Below, in pieces: positions 1 through 6,090 of a stretch of DNA of 6,695 nt; the stretch's first letter is position 1; every line of letters starts with the position of its first letter. The translations under genes were made by a program, and so were the position numbers. The stretch is taken from contig JAFYMJ010000009.1 of NCBI GenBank assembly GCA_017556665.1, positions 1 through 6,695 on the forward strand, in the 5' to 3' direction. The notes below the pieces were generated by a model. It did no database searches, was not told the origin of the DNA, and saw only the letters and a list, made by a program, of their open reading frames with translations. Origin of the DNA: Bacteroidales bacterium (GTDB lineage: Bacteria; Bacteroidota; Bacteroidia; Bacteroidales; UBA932).

Positions 1-1541
1 GGCTCAATAGTCTCAAAGTTTCTCCATTTTGGCAATCCATAAAGTACAACATCAATAGGTTTGGCATCAAGGTCTTCGCTTAATGTAATTTCTGAGTGGC
101 TTGCACTCTCGGCCAAATTGTTTTGTGCACACAAGTTAAGGTTTCTTGCAACATCATTTACAAAAGCCTCATCGTTTGAAACTACAAATGCTCTGTAAGT
201 ATACCCTTCTTTTATGATGTTTCTGAATTTTGGCAAAATGGCTCTTCCGTCCAGGATATTGTAAGAAATTGTATTGTATTCTACTCCCGACGAATCCAGT
301 ATGCCCTTTGCAATTTTGACCTCATTGGAATTCATACTGTTGTCCTGACAGATGAAAATAATCTTGTCTGTAGAATTGTTATACTCATTGAGCAACAGAG
401 CTGAAATATTCTCAATTTGGGTAGAATTGCTAGCAGGGGACTGTATAAAGTTACTGTGCCCTTTAATGTGTACTTCGGCATTCTGGTCAAGAGGTGAAAC
501 AAAAGGGGTCTTTGTATTGCTTAGTGCACTTTGTATTGATTTGCTGTGTATTGGTCCTATCACAAAATCTGCACCTGCAACAGCATTGCTGCTTAGCATT
601 GTGTTGATGTCACTCCCATTGCTTTGGTCTACCAGATTGACGGTAACATTATATCCGTCAGATTTCAGGCTCTCTGCGGCAAGTAGAGCACCTGAATAAA
701 AATCAATATAATTGGATGTATTTCTGTTGGGAGAAAACATATTCACAGGAAGGATAAAGGCTACGTTAGCTTTTCCTCCTTTGCCGGAAATCTCAGTCAC
801 TTCAACAAATGAAGGTGCTTTCTCCTCTTTTTTAACCGGACTGATTGTGGCAGTATCCTTTTGCGGTTTTACATCTGCTTTGCCTTGGTTTGATATATAA
901 ACCTCATAAGCAGACATATACTCTTTGTCGGGAATATAAAGAACCTGTTTTTTCTTTACAGTTGCACTCTTAAGGGAGTTAAATTCCATTAAAGCTTCTA
1001 CAGATATTTTGTACTTGGCAGCAATGTCATCAATAACCTCATTCTTCCTTACAGTATGCTTTTTATATACTTTTTTAGGATCTTTTTCAGGTTTTATCAA
1101 AGATTGCATTCCTGCAGCCATATCATTGGAAACCCTTTGCAGCTCATCTTCAACTATTGGAGCGGCAGTGGCTGTGCTTTTGGTCTCTGGATTGGAAACT
1201 TTCTTGTTTTTTGGCTCCCTCCATTGGTGTCTGTCCTTTTTAACGGTTGCGTTTGTCTGTACCTGTGGTTGGGGTTGCTCTTGTGCCTCTACAGAGGGGA
1301 TAAATATTTTAGTCCCCTCTTTAAGGCCATTTTTCAGTTGTGGATTATTTGATATTATTTGCTCTTGAGTTACTTTATATGCTTTGGCAAGAGAGTATAA
1401 GGTTTCACCGCTCTTTACATTGTGGACATACTTAACCACACCATTCTCCTTAATCTTTTCTGTAGAAATTTTTATTACAGGAGACTGTGCAAAAATGCTT
1501 GTACAAAATAAAGCAATTAAAGTACTCAAAAATAGACGCAT
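1..1541 (-). CDS. Secreted LysM and periplasmic-binding-like (PBP1 type) protein, 3' end outside window
   Basis: An open frame of 513 codons runs off the left edge without a stop, so the C-terminus is missing. The protein starts MRLFLSTLIALFCTSIFAQS, a typical signal peptide with likely cleavage after Ala18, so it is exported to the periplasm or outer envelope. Two LysM domains follow, at about residues 38-82 (VKSGETLYSLAKAYKV) and 159-204 (weaker, HTVRKNEVIDDIAAKYKI, ending LYIPDK). They are joined by a Gln/Pro/Lys-rich linker. From about residue 258 (ANVAFILPVNMF) the chain resembles type I periplasmic binding folds (DFYSGALLAAESLKSDGYNV, then FVIGPIHSKS). LysM domains bind N-acetylglucosamine glycans such as peptidoglycan; the ligand of the binding-like part is unknown. 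This architecture is common in Bacteroidales. The ATG is 13 bases after the purC stop, so cotranscription with purC is likely. No catalytic motif is visible. Confidence 0.88.
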   Translation of the reverse strand, partial: MRLFLSTLIALFCTSIFAQSPVIKISTEKIKENGVVKYVHNVKSGETLYSLAKAYKVTQEQIISNNPQLKNGLKEGTKIFIPSVEAQEQPQPQVQTNATVKKDRHQWREPKNKKVSNPETKSTATAAPIVEDELQRVSNDMAAGMQSLIKPEKDPKKVYKKHTVRKNEVIDDIAAKYKISVEALMEFNSLKSATVKKKQVLYIPDKEYMSAYEVYISNQGKADVKPQKDTATISPVKKEEKAPSFVEVTEISGKGGKANVAFILPVNMFSPNRNTSNYIDFYSGALLAAESLKSDGYNVTVNLVDQSNGSDINTMLSSNAVAGADFVIGPIHSKSIQSALSNTKTPFVSPLDQNAEVHIKGHSNFIQSPASNSTQIENISALLLNEYNNSTDKIIFICQDNSMNSNEVKIAKGILDSSGVEYNTISYNILDGRAILPKFRNIIKEGYTYRAFVVSNDEAFVNDVARNLNLCAQNNLAESASHSEITLSEDLDAKPIDVVLYGLPKWRNFETIE

Positions 1542-1554
1542 AATAACAAATCTT

Positions 1555-2508
1555 TTAATCCAGGCGAGCCAACAAGTTCTTTACGTTGGTCTCAATTCTC
1601 TCATATACATTCTCTGTATATGTAGCTTTCTCAAATTTTGAACCGGTAATGTTCTCGTAAAGCTCAATATATCTGTCAGAGATGCTTTCTACAATCTCAT
1701 CGGTCATTTCAGGAACTTGCTGTCCTGGTTGTCCGCTAAAATTGTTATCCATAAGCCACTCTCTAACAAACTCTTTAGAAAGTTGTTTCTGTTGCTCTCC
1801 TTTGTCAAATCTCTCTTGGTATCCCTCTTTGTAGAAATATCTGCTGCTGTCTGGAGTATGAATCTCGTCAATCAGATAAATCTCACCATCTTTTATACCA
1901 AACTCATATTTTGTGTCTACAAGAATCAAGCCCCTTTCAGCTGCAATTTCACAGCCTCTCTCATAAAGTGCAAGGGTAATTCTCTCCAACTCATTGTAAA
2001 CATCCTCTTTAATAAGGCCTTTGGCAATAATCTCCTCTCTGGATATGTCTTGGTCATGGCCACCAATCTCTGCTTTGGTTGTAGGGGTTACAATAGGTTT
2101 TTCAAATTTCTGGTGCTCTCTCATTCCATCGGGAACCTTAACACCACAAATTTCTCTAGCTCCAGACTTATATGTTCTCCAAGAACTTCCGGTAAGGTAA
2201 CCTCTAACAATCATTTCAACAGGTAGTGACTCACATTTGTATCCAACTGTAACCATTGGATCTGGTGAGGCAATTTTCCAGTTCTTTACTATATCTTGAG
2301 TGCTGTCAAGAAATTTTGAAGCAATTTGGTTAAGCACTTGTCCTTTATAAGGAATACCTTTAGGTAGAATAACGTCAAAAGCAGAAATTCTGTCTGTTGC
2401 TACCATTACCATATATTTGTCTGCAATGGTATAAACATCCCTTACTTTACCGTTGTAAACAGCGGTCTGTCTTGGGAAATCAAACTGGGTACTAGTAATT
2501 GAGTTCAT
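1555..2508 (-). CDS. purC: Phosphoribosylaminoimidazole-succinocarboxamide synthase (SAICAR synthetase)
   Basis: This cytoplasmic enzyme joins CAIR and aspartate, using ATP, to form SAICAR in de novo purine synthesis. The 317-residue protein is complete and belongs to the long PurC form, larger than the roughly 240-residue E. coli type. Visible signatures are GKVRDVY (20-26, nucleotide-binding loop), DRISAFDV (39-46), [13 protein letters not shown] (98-110), [15 protein letters not shown] (138-152), LVDTKYEFG (196-204) and [11 protein letters not shown] (213-223), the last being the classic second PurC signature. All expected motifs are intact. The ATG gives a natural N-terminus, and no Shine-Dalgarno site precedes it, as is usual in Bacteroidota. 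The gene sits 44 bases after the glycosyltransferase stop, behind a candidate promoter of its own, and 13 bases before the LysM gene. No other pur gene is in view. Confidence 0.97.
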   Translation of the reverse strand: MNSITSTQFDFPRQTAVYNGKVRDVYTIADKYMVMVATDRISAFDVILPKGIPYKGQVLNQIASKFLDSTQDIVKNWKIASPDPMVTVGYKCESLPVEMIVRGYLTGSSWRTYKSGAREICGVKVPDGMREHQKFEKPIVTPTTKAEIGGHDQDISREEIIAKGLIKEDVYNELERITLALYERGCEIAAERGLILVDTKYEFGIKDGEIYLIDEIHTPDSSRYFYKEGYQERFDKGEQQKQLSKEFVREWLMDNNFSGQPGQQVPEMTDEIVESISDRYIELYENITGSKFEKATYTENVYERIETNVKNLLARLD

Positions 2509-2521
2509 TTATGTAATTATT

Positions 2522-2551
2522 TAAAATTATCTATACTGTTACATATACAAA
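2522..2551 (-). promoter_or_regulatory. Candidate Bacteroidota promoter for purC and the LysM gene
   Basis: Reading on the minus strand, TTTG (2551-2548) is followed by 18 bases and then TAATTTTA (2529-2522). This matches the Bacteroidota consensus TTTG-N about 19-TAnnTTTG except for the last base of the -7 box. Only 12-13 bases separate the -7 box from the purC ATG, so the leader would be very short. The gap is AT-rich, so a chance match is possible, and read-through from the glycosyltransferase gene is the alternative. Confidence 0.4.
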
Positions 2552-2552
2552 T

Positions 2553-3686
2553 TTAAAGAGTATGATAAAAACTCTCAAGTTTTTGGACAAAATTCTTCCA
2601 ACTCAACCGTTCTTTCTCTGCTTTTATACATTTTATCATATTCTCCCTTTGTGCAATGTTTTCTTCTTTAAAGTAGTCTTCCAGAGTATTTGCAATTGTT
2701 TGTGGGTTGCCATCTTCCATAATAACACCTGTTCCCTTATCGCCAATGGTCTCTTTTAATCCACCAACATTTGTAGTAATCATAGGGACTTCAAAATGGT
2801 ATGATATGGCACTTATACCGCTTTGGGTAGCACTTCTGTAAGGCAATACACAAACATCTGCAACAGAGAAATACAATCCAACCTTGCTGTCCTCAATGTA
2901 ATTGGTATTGACTACAATATTGGATTTGTTTGGACATTTGTCTATAAGTTCCTCATATTTGTCAAAACTTCCATAAGGCTCGCCGGCAATAATAAGTCTG
3001 TAAGAGTCATCAAGTTTAGAGAACGCCTGCAATAGCAAGTCAAGTCCCTTGTATTCCCTTATAAGTCCAAAGAACAAAATATTCTTTTTATTGTCAATCT
3101 CCTTCCCGACAACCTCTTTGAATGCCTCCTCTTTAGATACCTTCTCTCCAAATTGAGTATATAAAGGGTGAGGGGTACAGATAAAGTTTGCGTCAGGTTT
3201 AAGTCTTAACAAATCTTCGCCAACTGCATTGCAAAGAACAATAAAGCCATTGTTGGGCTTTAGAAAGTATTTTGTGAAAGGGGTGTCAAAGAATCTTTGT
3301 TCATGAGGAACAACATTGTCCAAGATGGATATAACCTTGCACTCCTTGTTAAGATGTCTTGCTACATAACCAAGTGATGGGGCAAACCAACTCATCCAGT
3401 ATCTCATTATCAGTAAGTCTGGTTTCCATTCTCTGATAGCCTTGGCTGTGGCAATGTATGAAAAAGGATTTGCCGTATCCAGTACAGCCAATGACTCTAC
3501 TGGTACGGCATTATCATTTTTGTCTACATATTGTGTTTTACCTGGGAACAAAATGTTAGGGTACTGTCTTGAAAAGTTAAAGGCCTTAACAGTATGTTTC
3601 TTAGATAACTCGTTAAACAAGAAAGTGTTAAACTGAGATATCCCCCCTCTGTATGGGTAAAAACACGATAATATAGCAATCCTCAA
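2553..3686 (-). CDS. Glycosyltransferase, GT4-like (group 1), TTG start
   Basis: This 377-residue protein has the two-Rossmann (GT-B) layout of family-4-type glycosyltransferases, which move a sugar from an activated donor to a glycan or lipid acceptor. The N-terminal half begins MRIAILSCFYPYRGGISQFN, with the glycine-rich acceptor-side loop at 13-17. The C-terminal donor half has FGLIREYKGLDLLLQAF (206-222), IIAGEPYG (232-239), ADVCVLPYRSATQSG (276-290) and PMITTNVGGLKETI. The usual EX7E motif is not present at the aligned place (Ala286 and Ile294 instead). No signal peptide or membrane span is seen, so it is probably cytoplasmic or peripheral at the inner membrane. The start is TTG: the preceding in-frame codons are the tandem stops of the OmpH-like gene plus ATT, and no ATG occurs in this frame before residue 94. 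Donor and acceptor cannot be told from the sequence; a surface polysaccharide or glycolipid role is a guess. Confidence 0.9.
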   Translation of the reverse strand: MRIAILSCFYPYRGGISQFNTFLFNELSKKHTVKAFNFSRQYPNILFPGKTQYVDKNDNAVPVESLAVLDTANPFSYIATAKAIREWKPDLLIMRYWMSWFAPSLGYVARHLNKECKVISILDNVVPHEQRFFDTPFTKYFLKPNNGFIVLCNAVGEDLLRLKPDANFICTPHPLYTQFGEKVSKEEAFKEVVGKEIDNKKNILFFGLIREYKGLDLLLQAFSKLDDSYRLIIAGEPYGSFDKYEELIDKCPNKSNIVVNTNYIEDSKVGLYFSVADVCVLPYRSATQSGISAISYHFEVPMITTNVGGLKETIGDKGTGVIMEDGNPQTIANTLEDYFKEENIAQRENMIKCIKAEKERLSWKNFVQKLESFYHTL

Positions 3687-3692
3687 AATTTA

Positions 3693-4286
3693 TTATTTTT
3701 TAGATTTAACGTACTCTTCGTTCAAACCAACCAAAACGTCAGAAGTGATGTTCAAAGAAGGATTACCAACAATTACAGTGTTTGAGCTGCCATTTGTAGT
3801 AATGATTAGAGCATAACCTTTGGTCTCGTTGTATTTTGCAAGGTAAGTTTGTACTGCGTCCATTACTTTTCTGGCCATTACAGCCTCCTCCTCAGCAATC
3901 TCAAGTTGTTTTTGTTGAGAAAGGTTTTGAAGGTTTTGTTGTCTCTCCAACAATTTTTGTTGTTGCTCCTCTGCTTGAGCTCTTGTTAACAAACCTTTGT
4001 TAATTTTTGTCTCAAAATCTTTAGCTGCATTCTCAAAAGCTCTACCTTTCTTGTTAAGGTCATCTTGAATAGCTTGAGCTTTGCTCTCTAACTCAGATTT
4101 AAGATCATTGTACATATCGTATTGGTTTACAAGAGAGTCCAATTGGATATACACAATGCTTCCTTGAGGGGCAACTGTACCGGCAGCTTGAGCTGCTGCA
4201 GGAGCGTTATTAGTGTTGTTTGTGTTGTTGCAAGCGCAGAACATAACTACTGCTGCAATAGCAAAAATTACTTTTAATTGTTTCAT
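3693..4286 (-). CDS. OmpH/Skp-family coiled-coil protein, predicted lipoprotein
   Basis: This 197-residue protein starts MKQLKVIFAIAAVVMFCAC, a signal peptide ending in a plausible lipobox with Cys19 as the lipidation site. A low-complexity tail (NNTNNTNN, then Ala/Pro/Gln) spans residues 20-42. From residue 43 it follows the OmpH/Skp plan: a first beta strand (GSIVYIQLDSLV), a long charged Gln/Glu/Lys-rich helical stretch at about 58-150 that should form the coiled-coil tentacles, and a closing YALIITTNGSSNTVIVGNPSLNITSDVLVGLN segment. Skp is a periplasmic chaperone for unfolded outer-membrane proteins, and that role is inferred here by family. Skp itself is soluble, so the lipobox is a departure. 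The gene has its own promoter motif upstream and leads into the glycosyltransferase 6 bases after its TAATAA. In many Bacteroidota ompH copies lie next to bamA and uppS; uppS is nearby here but on the opposite strand. Confidence 0.85.
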   Translation of the reverse strand: MKQLKVIFAIAAVVMFCACNNTNNTNNAPAAAQAAGTVAPQGSIVYIQLDSLVNQYDMYNDLKSELESKAQAIQDDLNKKGRAFENAAKDFETKINKGLLTRAQAEEQQQKLLERQQNLQNLSQQKQLEIAEEEAVMARKVMDAVQTYLAKYNETKGYALIITTNGSSNTVIVGNPSLNITSDVLVGLNEEYVKSKK

Positions 4287-4333
4287 TATTAAAATATTAA
4301 TTATTATTATTTGTTTCTTCTGTTTTGGGAGTG

Positions 4334-4341
4334 CAAATATA
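4334..4341 (-). promoter_or_regulatory. Bacteroidota -7 promoter box for the OmpH-like gene
   Basis: The minus strand reads TATATTTG followed by CA, an exact match to the TAnnTTTG -7 element. It lies 47 bases before the ATG of the OmpH-like gene and just after the pdxJ stop. A -33 TTTG is not clear; only T-rich sequence (ACTTTTATAAAG) occurs at roughly the right distance. No hairpin terminator separates pdxJ from this gene, so transcription may come both from this box and from read-through. Confidence 0.6.
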
Positions 4342-4357
4342 GTTATTTTTTTGTTCT

Positions 4358-5071
4358 TTATAAAAGTTGCTCCCTATATGCTTTTATAGTGTTTTCCAAA
4401 CCAAGGTACAAAGCATCACAAATTAGTGCATGACCAATTGAAACTTCCAGTAAGCCAGGGATGTTTTCTTTAAAATATTTAAGATTGTCAAGATTAAGGT
4501 CATGTCCTGCATTCAATCCAAGACCACACTCCATAGCAACTTTGGCAGCTTTAACATAGGGCGCAATTGCAGCCTCTCTGTCTTTATGATAGTTTGCTGC
4601 ATATGCCTCTGTGTACAATTCAACTCTGTCGCATCCAGTGTCAACAGCATTTCTTATCATCTCCTCAACAGGATCAATAAAAATTGAAACCCTTATTCCT
4701 GCATCCTTGAATATCTTTACAATCCCTTTCAAATACTCTTTATGGGTAATGGTGTCCCATCCGGCATTTGATGTAATTGCATCAGCGGCATCAGGTACCA
4801 ATGTTACCTGGGCAGGTTTAACCTCAAGTACAAGTTTGATAAACGAATCAATAGGATTTCCCTCAATGTTGAACTCAGTTGCAATTATAGGCTTGATATC
4901 CCTTGCATCCTGATATCTGATATGTCTTTCATCTGGTCTGGGATGAACAGTAATACCTTGAGCTCCAAATTTTTCACAATCCAATGCTGCTTTAAGCACA
5001 TCTGGCAAATTGCCTCCCCTTGCATTTCTTAGGGTAGCAAATTTGTTTATGTTAACACTTAATGTTGTCAT
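4358..5071 (-). CDS. pdxJ: Pyridoxine 5'-phosphate synthase
   Basis: PdxJ condenses 3-amino-1-hydroxyacetone phosphate with deoxyxylulose 5-phosphate to make pyridoxine 5'-phosphate, the last ring-forming step of the DXP-dependent vitamin B6 pathway, in the cytoplasm. The 237-residue TIM-barrel protein begins [20 protein letters not shown] and matches the usual family length of about 238. Visible functional sites are [12 protein letters not shown] (His43), NIEG (Glu70), VELYTEAYA (Glu151), LNAGHDL (His190) and SIGHALI (211-217). The frame stays open upstream to an ATG at 5158, but those 29 extra residues (Tyr- and Ile-rich, unlike PdxJ) precede the conserved start and overlap the intergenic promoter region, so I chose the ATG at 5069-5071. 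The gene is divergent from nadK and sits 71 bases upstream of the OmpH-like gene. Confidence 0.96.
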   Translation of the reverse strand: MTTLSVNINKFATLRNARGGNLPDVLKAALDCEKFGAQGITVHPRPDERHIRYQDARDIKPIIATEFNIEGNPIDSFIKLVLEVKPAQVTLVPDAADAITSNAGWDTITHKEYLKGIVKIFKDAGIRVSIFIDPVEEMIRNAVDTGCDRVELYTEAYAANYHKDREAAIAPYVKAAKVAMECGLGLNAGHDLNLDNLKYFKENIPGLLEVSIGHALICDALYLGLENTIKAYREQLL

Positions 5072-5094
5072 AGTACAATAAATATAGTAATTTG

Positions 5095-5102
5095 CAAAAA
5101 TA
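5095..5102 (-). promoter_or_regulatory. Candidate -7 box for pdxJ
   Basis: The minus strand reads TATTTTTG, an exact TAnnTTTG match, followed by CAAA, 23 bases before the chosen pdxJ ATG. A TTTG at 5117-5114 is only 11 bases upstream, too close for a normal -33 element, and nothing better is seen at 18-20 bases. The box lies inside the longer alternative pdxJ frame, which supports the downstream start. Confidence 0.45.
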
Positions 5103-5123
5103 ACATATTTTAACAAAGTGTCG

Positions 5124-5139
5124 TTACTCTTTAAAGTAA
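5124..5139. promoter_or_regulatory. 16-base near-palindrome between pdxJ and nadK, possible operator
   Basis: TTACTCTTTAAAGTAA pairs at 7 of 8 symmetric positions (only C5129/A5134 mismatches). It lies in the 97-base divergent region, 29 bases before the nadK ATG and 52 before the pdxJ ATG, next to the candidate -7 elements of both genes. A wider broken inverted pair, TGTCG (5119-5123) and CGACA (5153-5157), flanks it. It could be a binding site for a dimeric regulator shared by the two genes, but the AT-rich context makes chance symmetry possible and no regulator is encoded in view. Confidence 0.35.
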
Positions 5140-5145
5140 ATTGAC

Positions 5146-5152
5146 TATCTTG
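5146..5152 (+). promoter_or_regulatory. Weak candidate -7 box for nadK
   Basis: TATCTTG followed by CG resembles TAnnTTTG with one T missing. It sits 16 bases before the nadK ATG, so transcription would begin within the T-rich leader. No convincing -33 TTTG is seen about 19 bases upstream. It is listed because nadK must start from this 97-base gap and no better element is visible. Confidence 0.35.
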
Positions 5153-5168
5153 CGACAAATTTTTTTAT

Positions 5169-6050
5169 ATGAGACTTGCGTTATTTGGTAAAAAGGTTGA
5201 TAGGACCAACATAGAGAGTCTAATGCTTTTTATTAACAAACTTAGTGAATATAAGCATGTTGAGCTATGTTATAATGCCAATTTTTATAATATGCTGCTG
5301 CAGTTTGAGAAAAATATCCCTCATGGGACATTTTTTACAGACCAGAATGATTTGCCAAAGGATATAACTCTGTTCCTGTCACTTGGTGGAGATGGTACAT
5401 TTCTTGAGTCATTAACACTTGTCCAGGATAGGCAGATTCCAATTGCAGGTATAAATTTTGGAAGACTGGGATTTCTTACAACTGCTTGTGTGTCAGGAGA
5501 AAATACCTGGATTGACAGCCTACTTAAAGGAGATTATTCAGTAGAAGACAGAACTCTTATAACTTTGGAGGGAGCTGGAGCAGAAGAGAATCTGTATCCT
5601 TACGCCCTTAACGAAATAACAATTCAGAGATCAGCCCCATCCATGCTTGAAATAGATGTTGCAATTAATGGACAAAAATTACCAAAATATTGGGCTGATG
5701 GTATTGTAATAGCAACAGCAACAGGCTCTACAGCATATTCTTTAAGCATAGGAGCCCCTGTTGTAATGCCAGGCTCAAGTGTCCTTATAATAGCCCCAAT
5801 AGCCCCACATAACTTAAATGTAAGGCCTCTTATTGTTCCCGATGACTCAGTAATAGAAATTTCATACACAGGAAGGACACCTGGTGCTATCCTTACCCTT
5901 GACAACAGATACATTGATGTTGAGAGCGGTAAAAAAATAAAAATTATGAAGGGAAAATTCCCACTTAAAACAGTCTCAGTTAACAATAATTTTATTGCGG
6001 CATTAAATCAGAAACTCCTTTGGGGTGAGGATAAGAGGAATATGCAATAA
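5169..6050 (+). CDS. nadK: NAD kinase
   Basis: NadK phosphorylates NAD to NADP with ATP (or polyphosphate in some members) in the cytoplasm, feeding the NADPH pool. The 293-residue protein is of normal length and complete. It has the GGDGT motif (73-77, with Asp75 the catalytic base in the family), NFGRLGFL (96-103), the NAD-contacting ALNEI (146-150), ADG (176-178) and the glycine-rich ATGSTAYSLS (184-193), followed by IAPIAPHNLNVRPLIVPD. The usual TPTGST reads TATGST here, a single Pro-to-Ala change in the loop. The N-terminus MRLALFGKK is a normal first beta strand, and the ATG has a T-rich leader with no Shine-Dalgarno site. The gene is divergent from pdxJ and 40 bases upstream of uppS, a pairing that recurs in Bacteroidota. 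Confidence 0.97.
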   Translation: MRLALFGKKVDRTNIESLMLFINKLSEYKHVELCYNANFYNMLLQFEKNIPHGTFFTDQNDLPKDITLFLSLGGDGTFLESLTLVQDRQIPIAGINFGRLGFLTTACVSGENTWIDSLLKGDYSVEDRTLITLEGAGAEENLYPYALNEITIQRSAPSMLEIDVAINGQKLPKYWADGIVIATATGSTAYSLSIGAPVVMPGSSVLIIAPIAPHNLNVRPLIVPDDSVIEISYTGRTPGAILTLDNRYIDVESGKKIKIMKGKFPLKTVSVNNNFIAALNQKLLWGEDKRNMQ

Positions 6051-6056
6051 TTTTAT

Positions 6057-6064
6057 TATATTTG
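6057..6064 (+). promoter_or_regulatory. Bacteroidota -7 promoter box for uppS
   Basis: TATATTTG followed by CG is an exact TAnnTTTG match in the 40-base gap between nadK and uppS, 26 bases before the uppS ATG. No TTTG occurs at the usual distance upstream (the nearest, 6019-6022, is 34 bases away). uppS and genes beyond the edge may therefore be transcribed both from here and by read-through from nadK. Confidence 0.55.
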
Positions 6065-6090
6065 CGCGCTAATTCAATACCTTAAATTTT

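Noticed and set aside
1009..1368. Plus-strand open frames rich in Phe, Leu, Cys and Ser resembling membrane proteins
   Set aside because: They are the antisense of the Lys/Glu-rich LysM linker region; the hydrophobic look comes from complementing charged codons.
1717..2226. 169-codon plus-strand open frame
   Set aside because: It lies wholly antisense to purC, whose motifs are unambiguous, and its translation shows no recognisable family.
2557..2575. Hairpin AGAGT/ACTCT at the end of the glycosyltransferase gene as a terminator
   Set aside because: It has only a 5-base stem with a 9-base loop inside the coding end and no good T-run; too weak to call.
3900..3970. Repeated CAACAAAA-like units in the OmpH-like gene
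   Set aside because: They reflect Gln/Lys/Leu-rich coiled-coil coding, not a DNA repeat with its own function.
5624..5986. 120-codon minus-strand frame
   Set aside because: It is antisense to the core of nadK, with no start context or homology.
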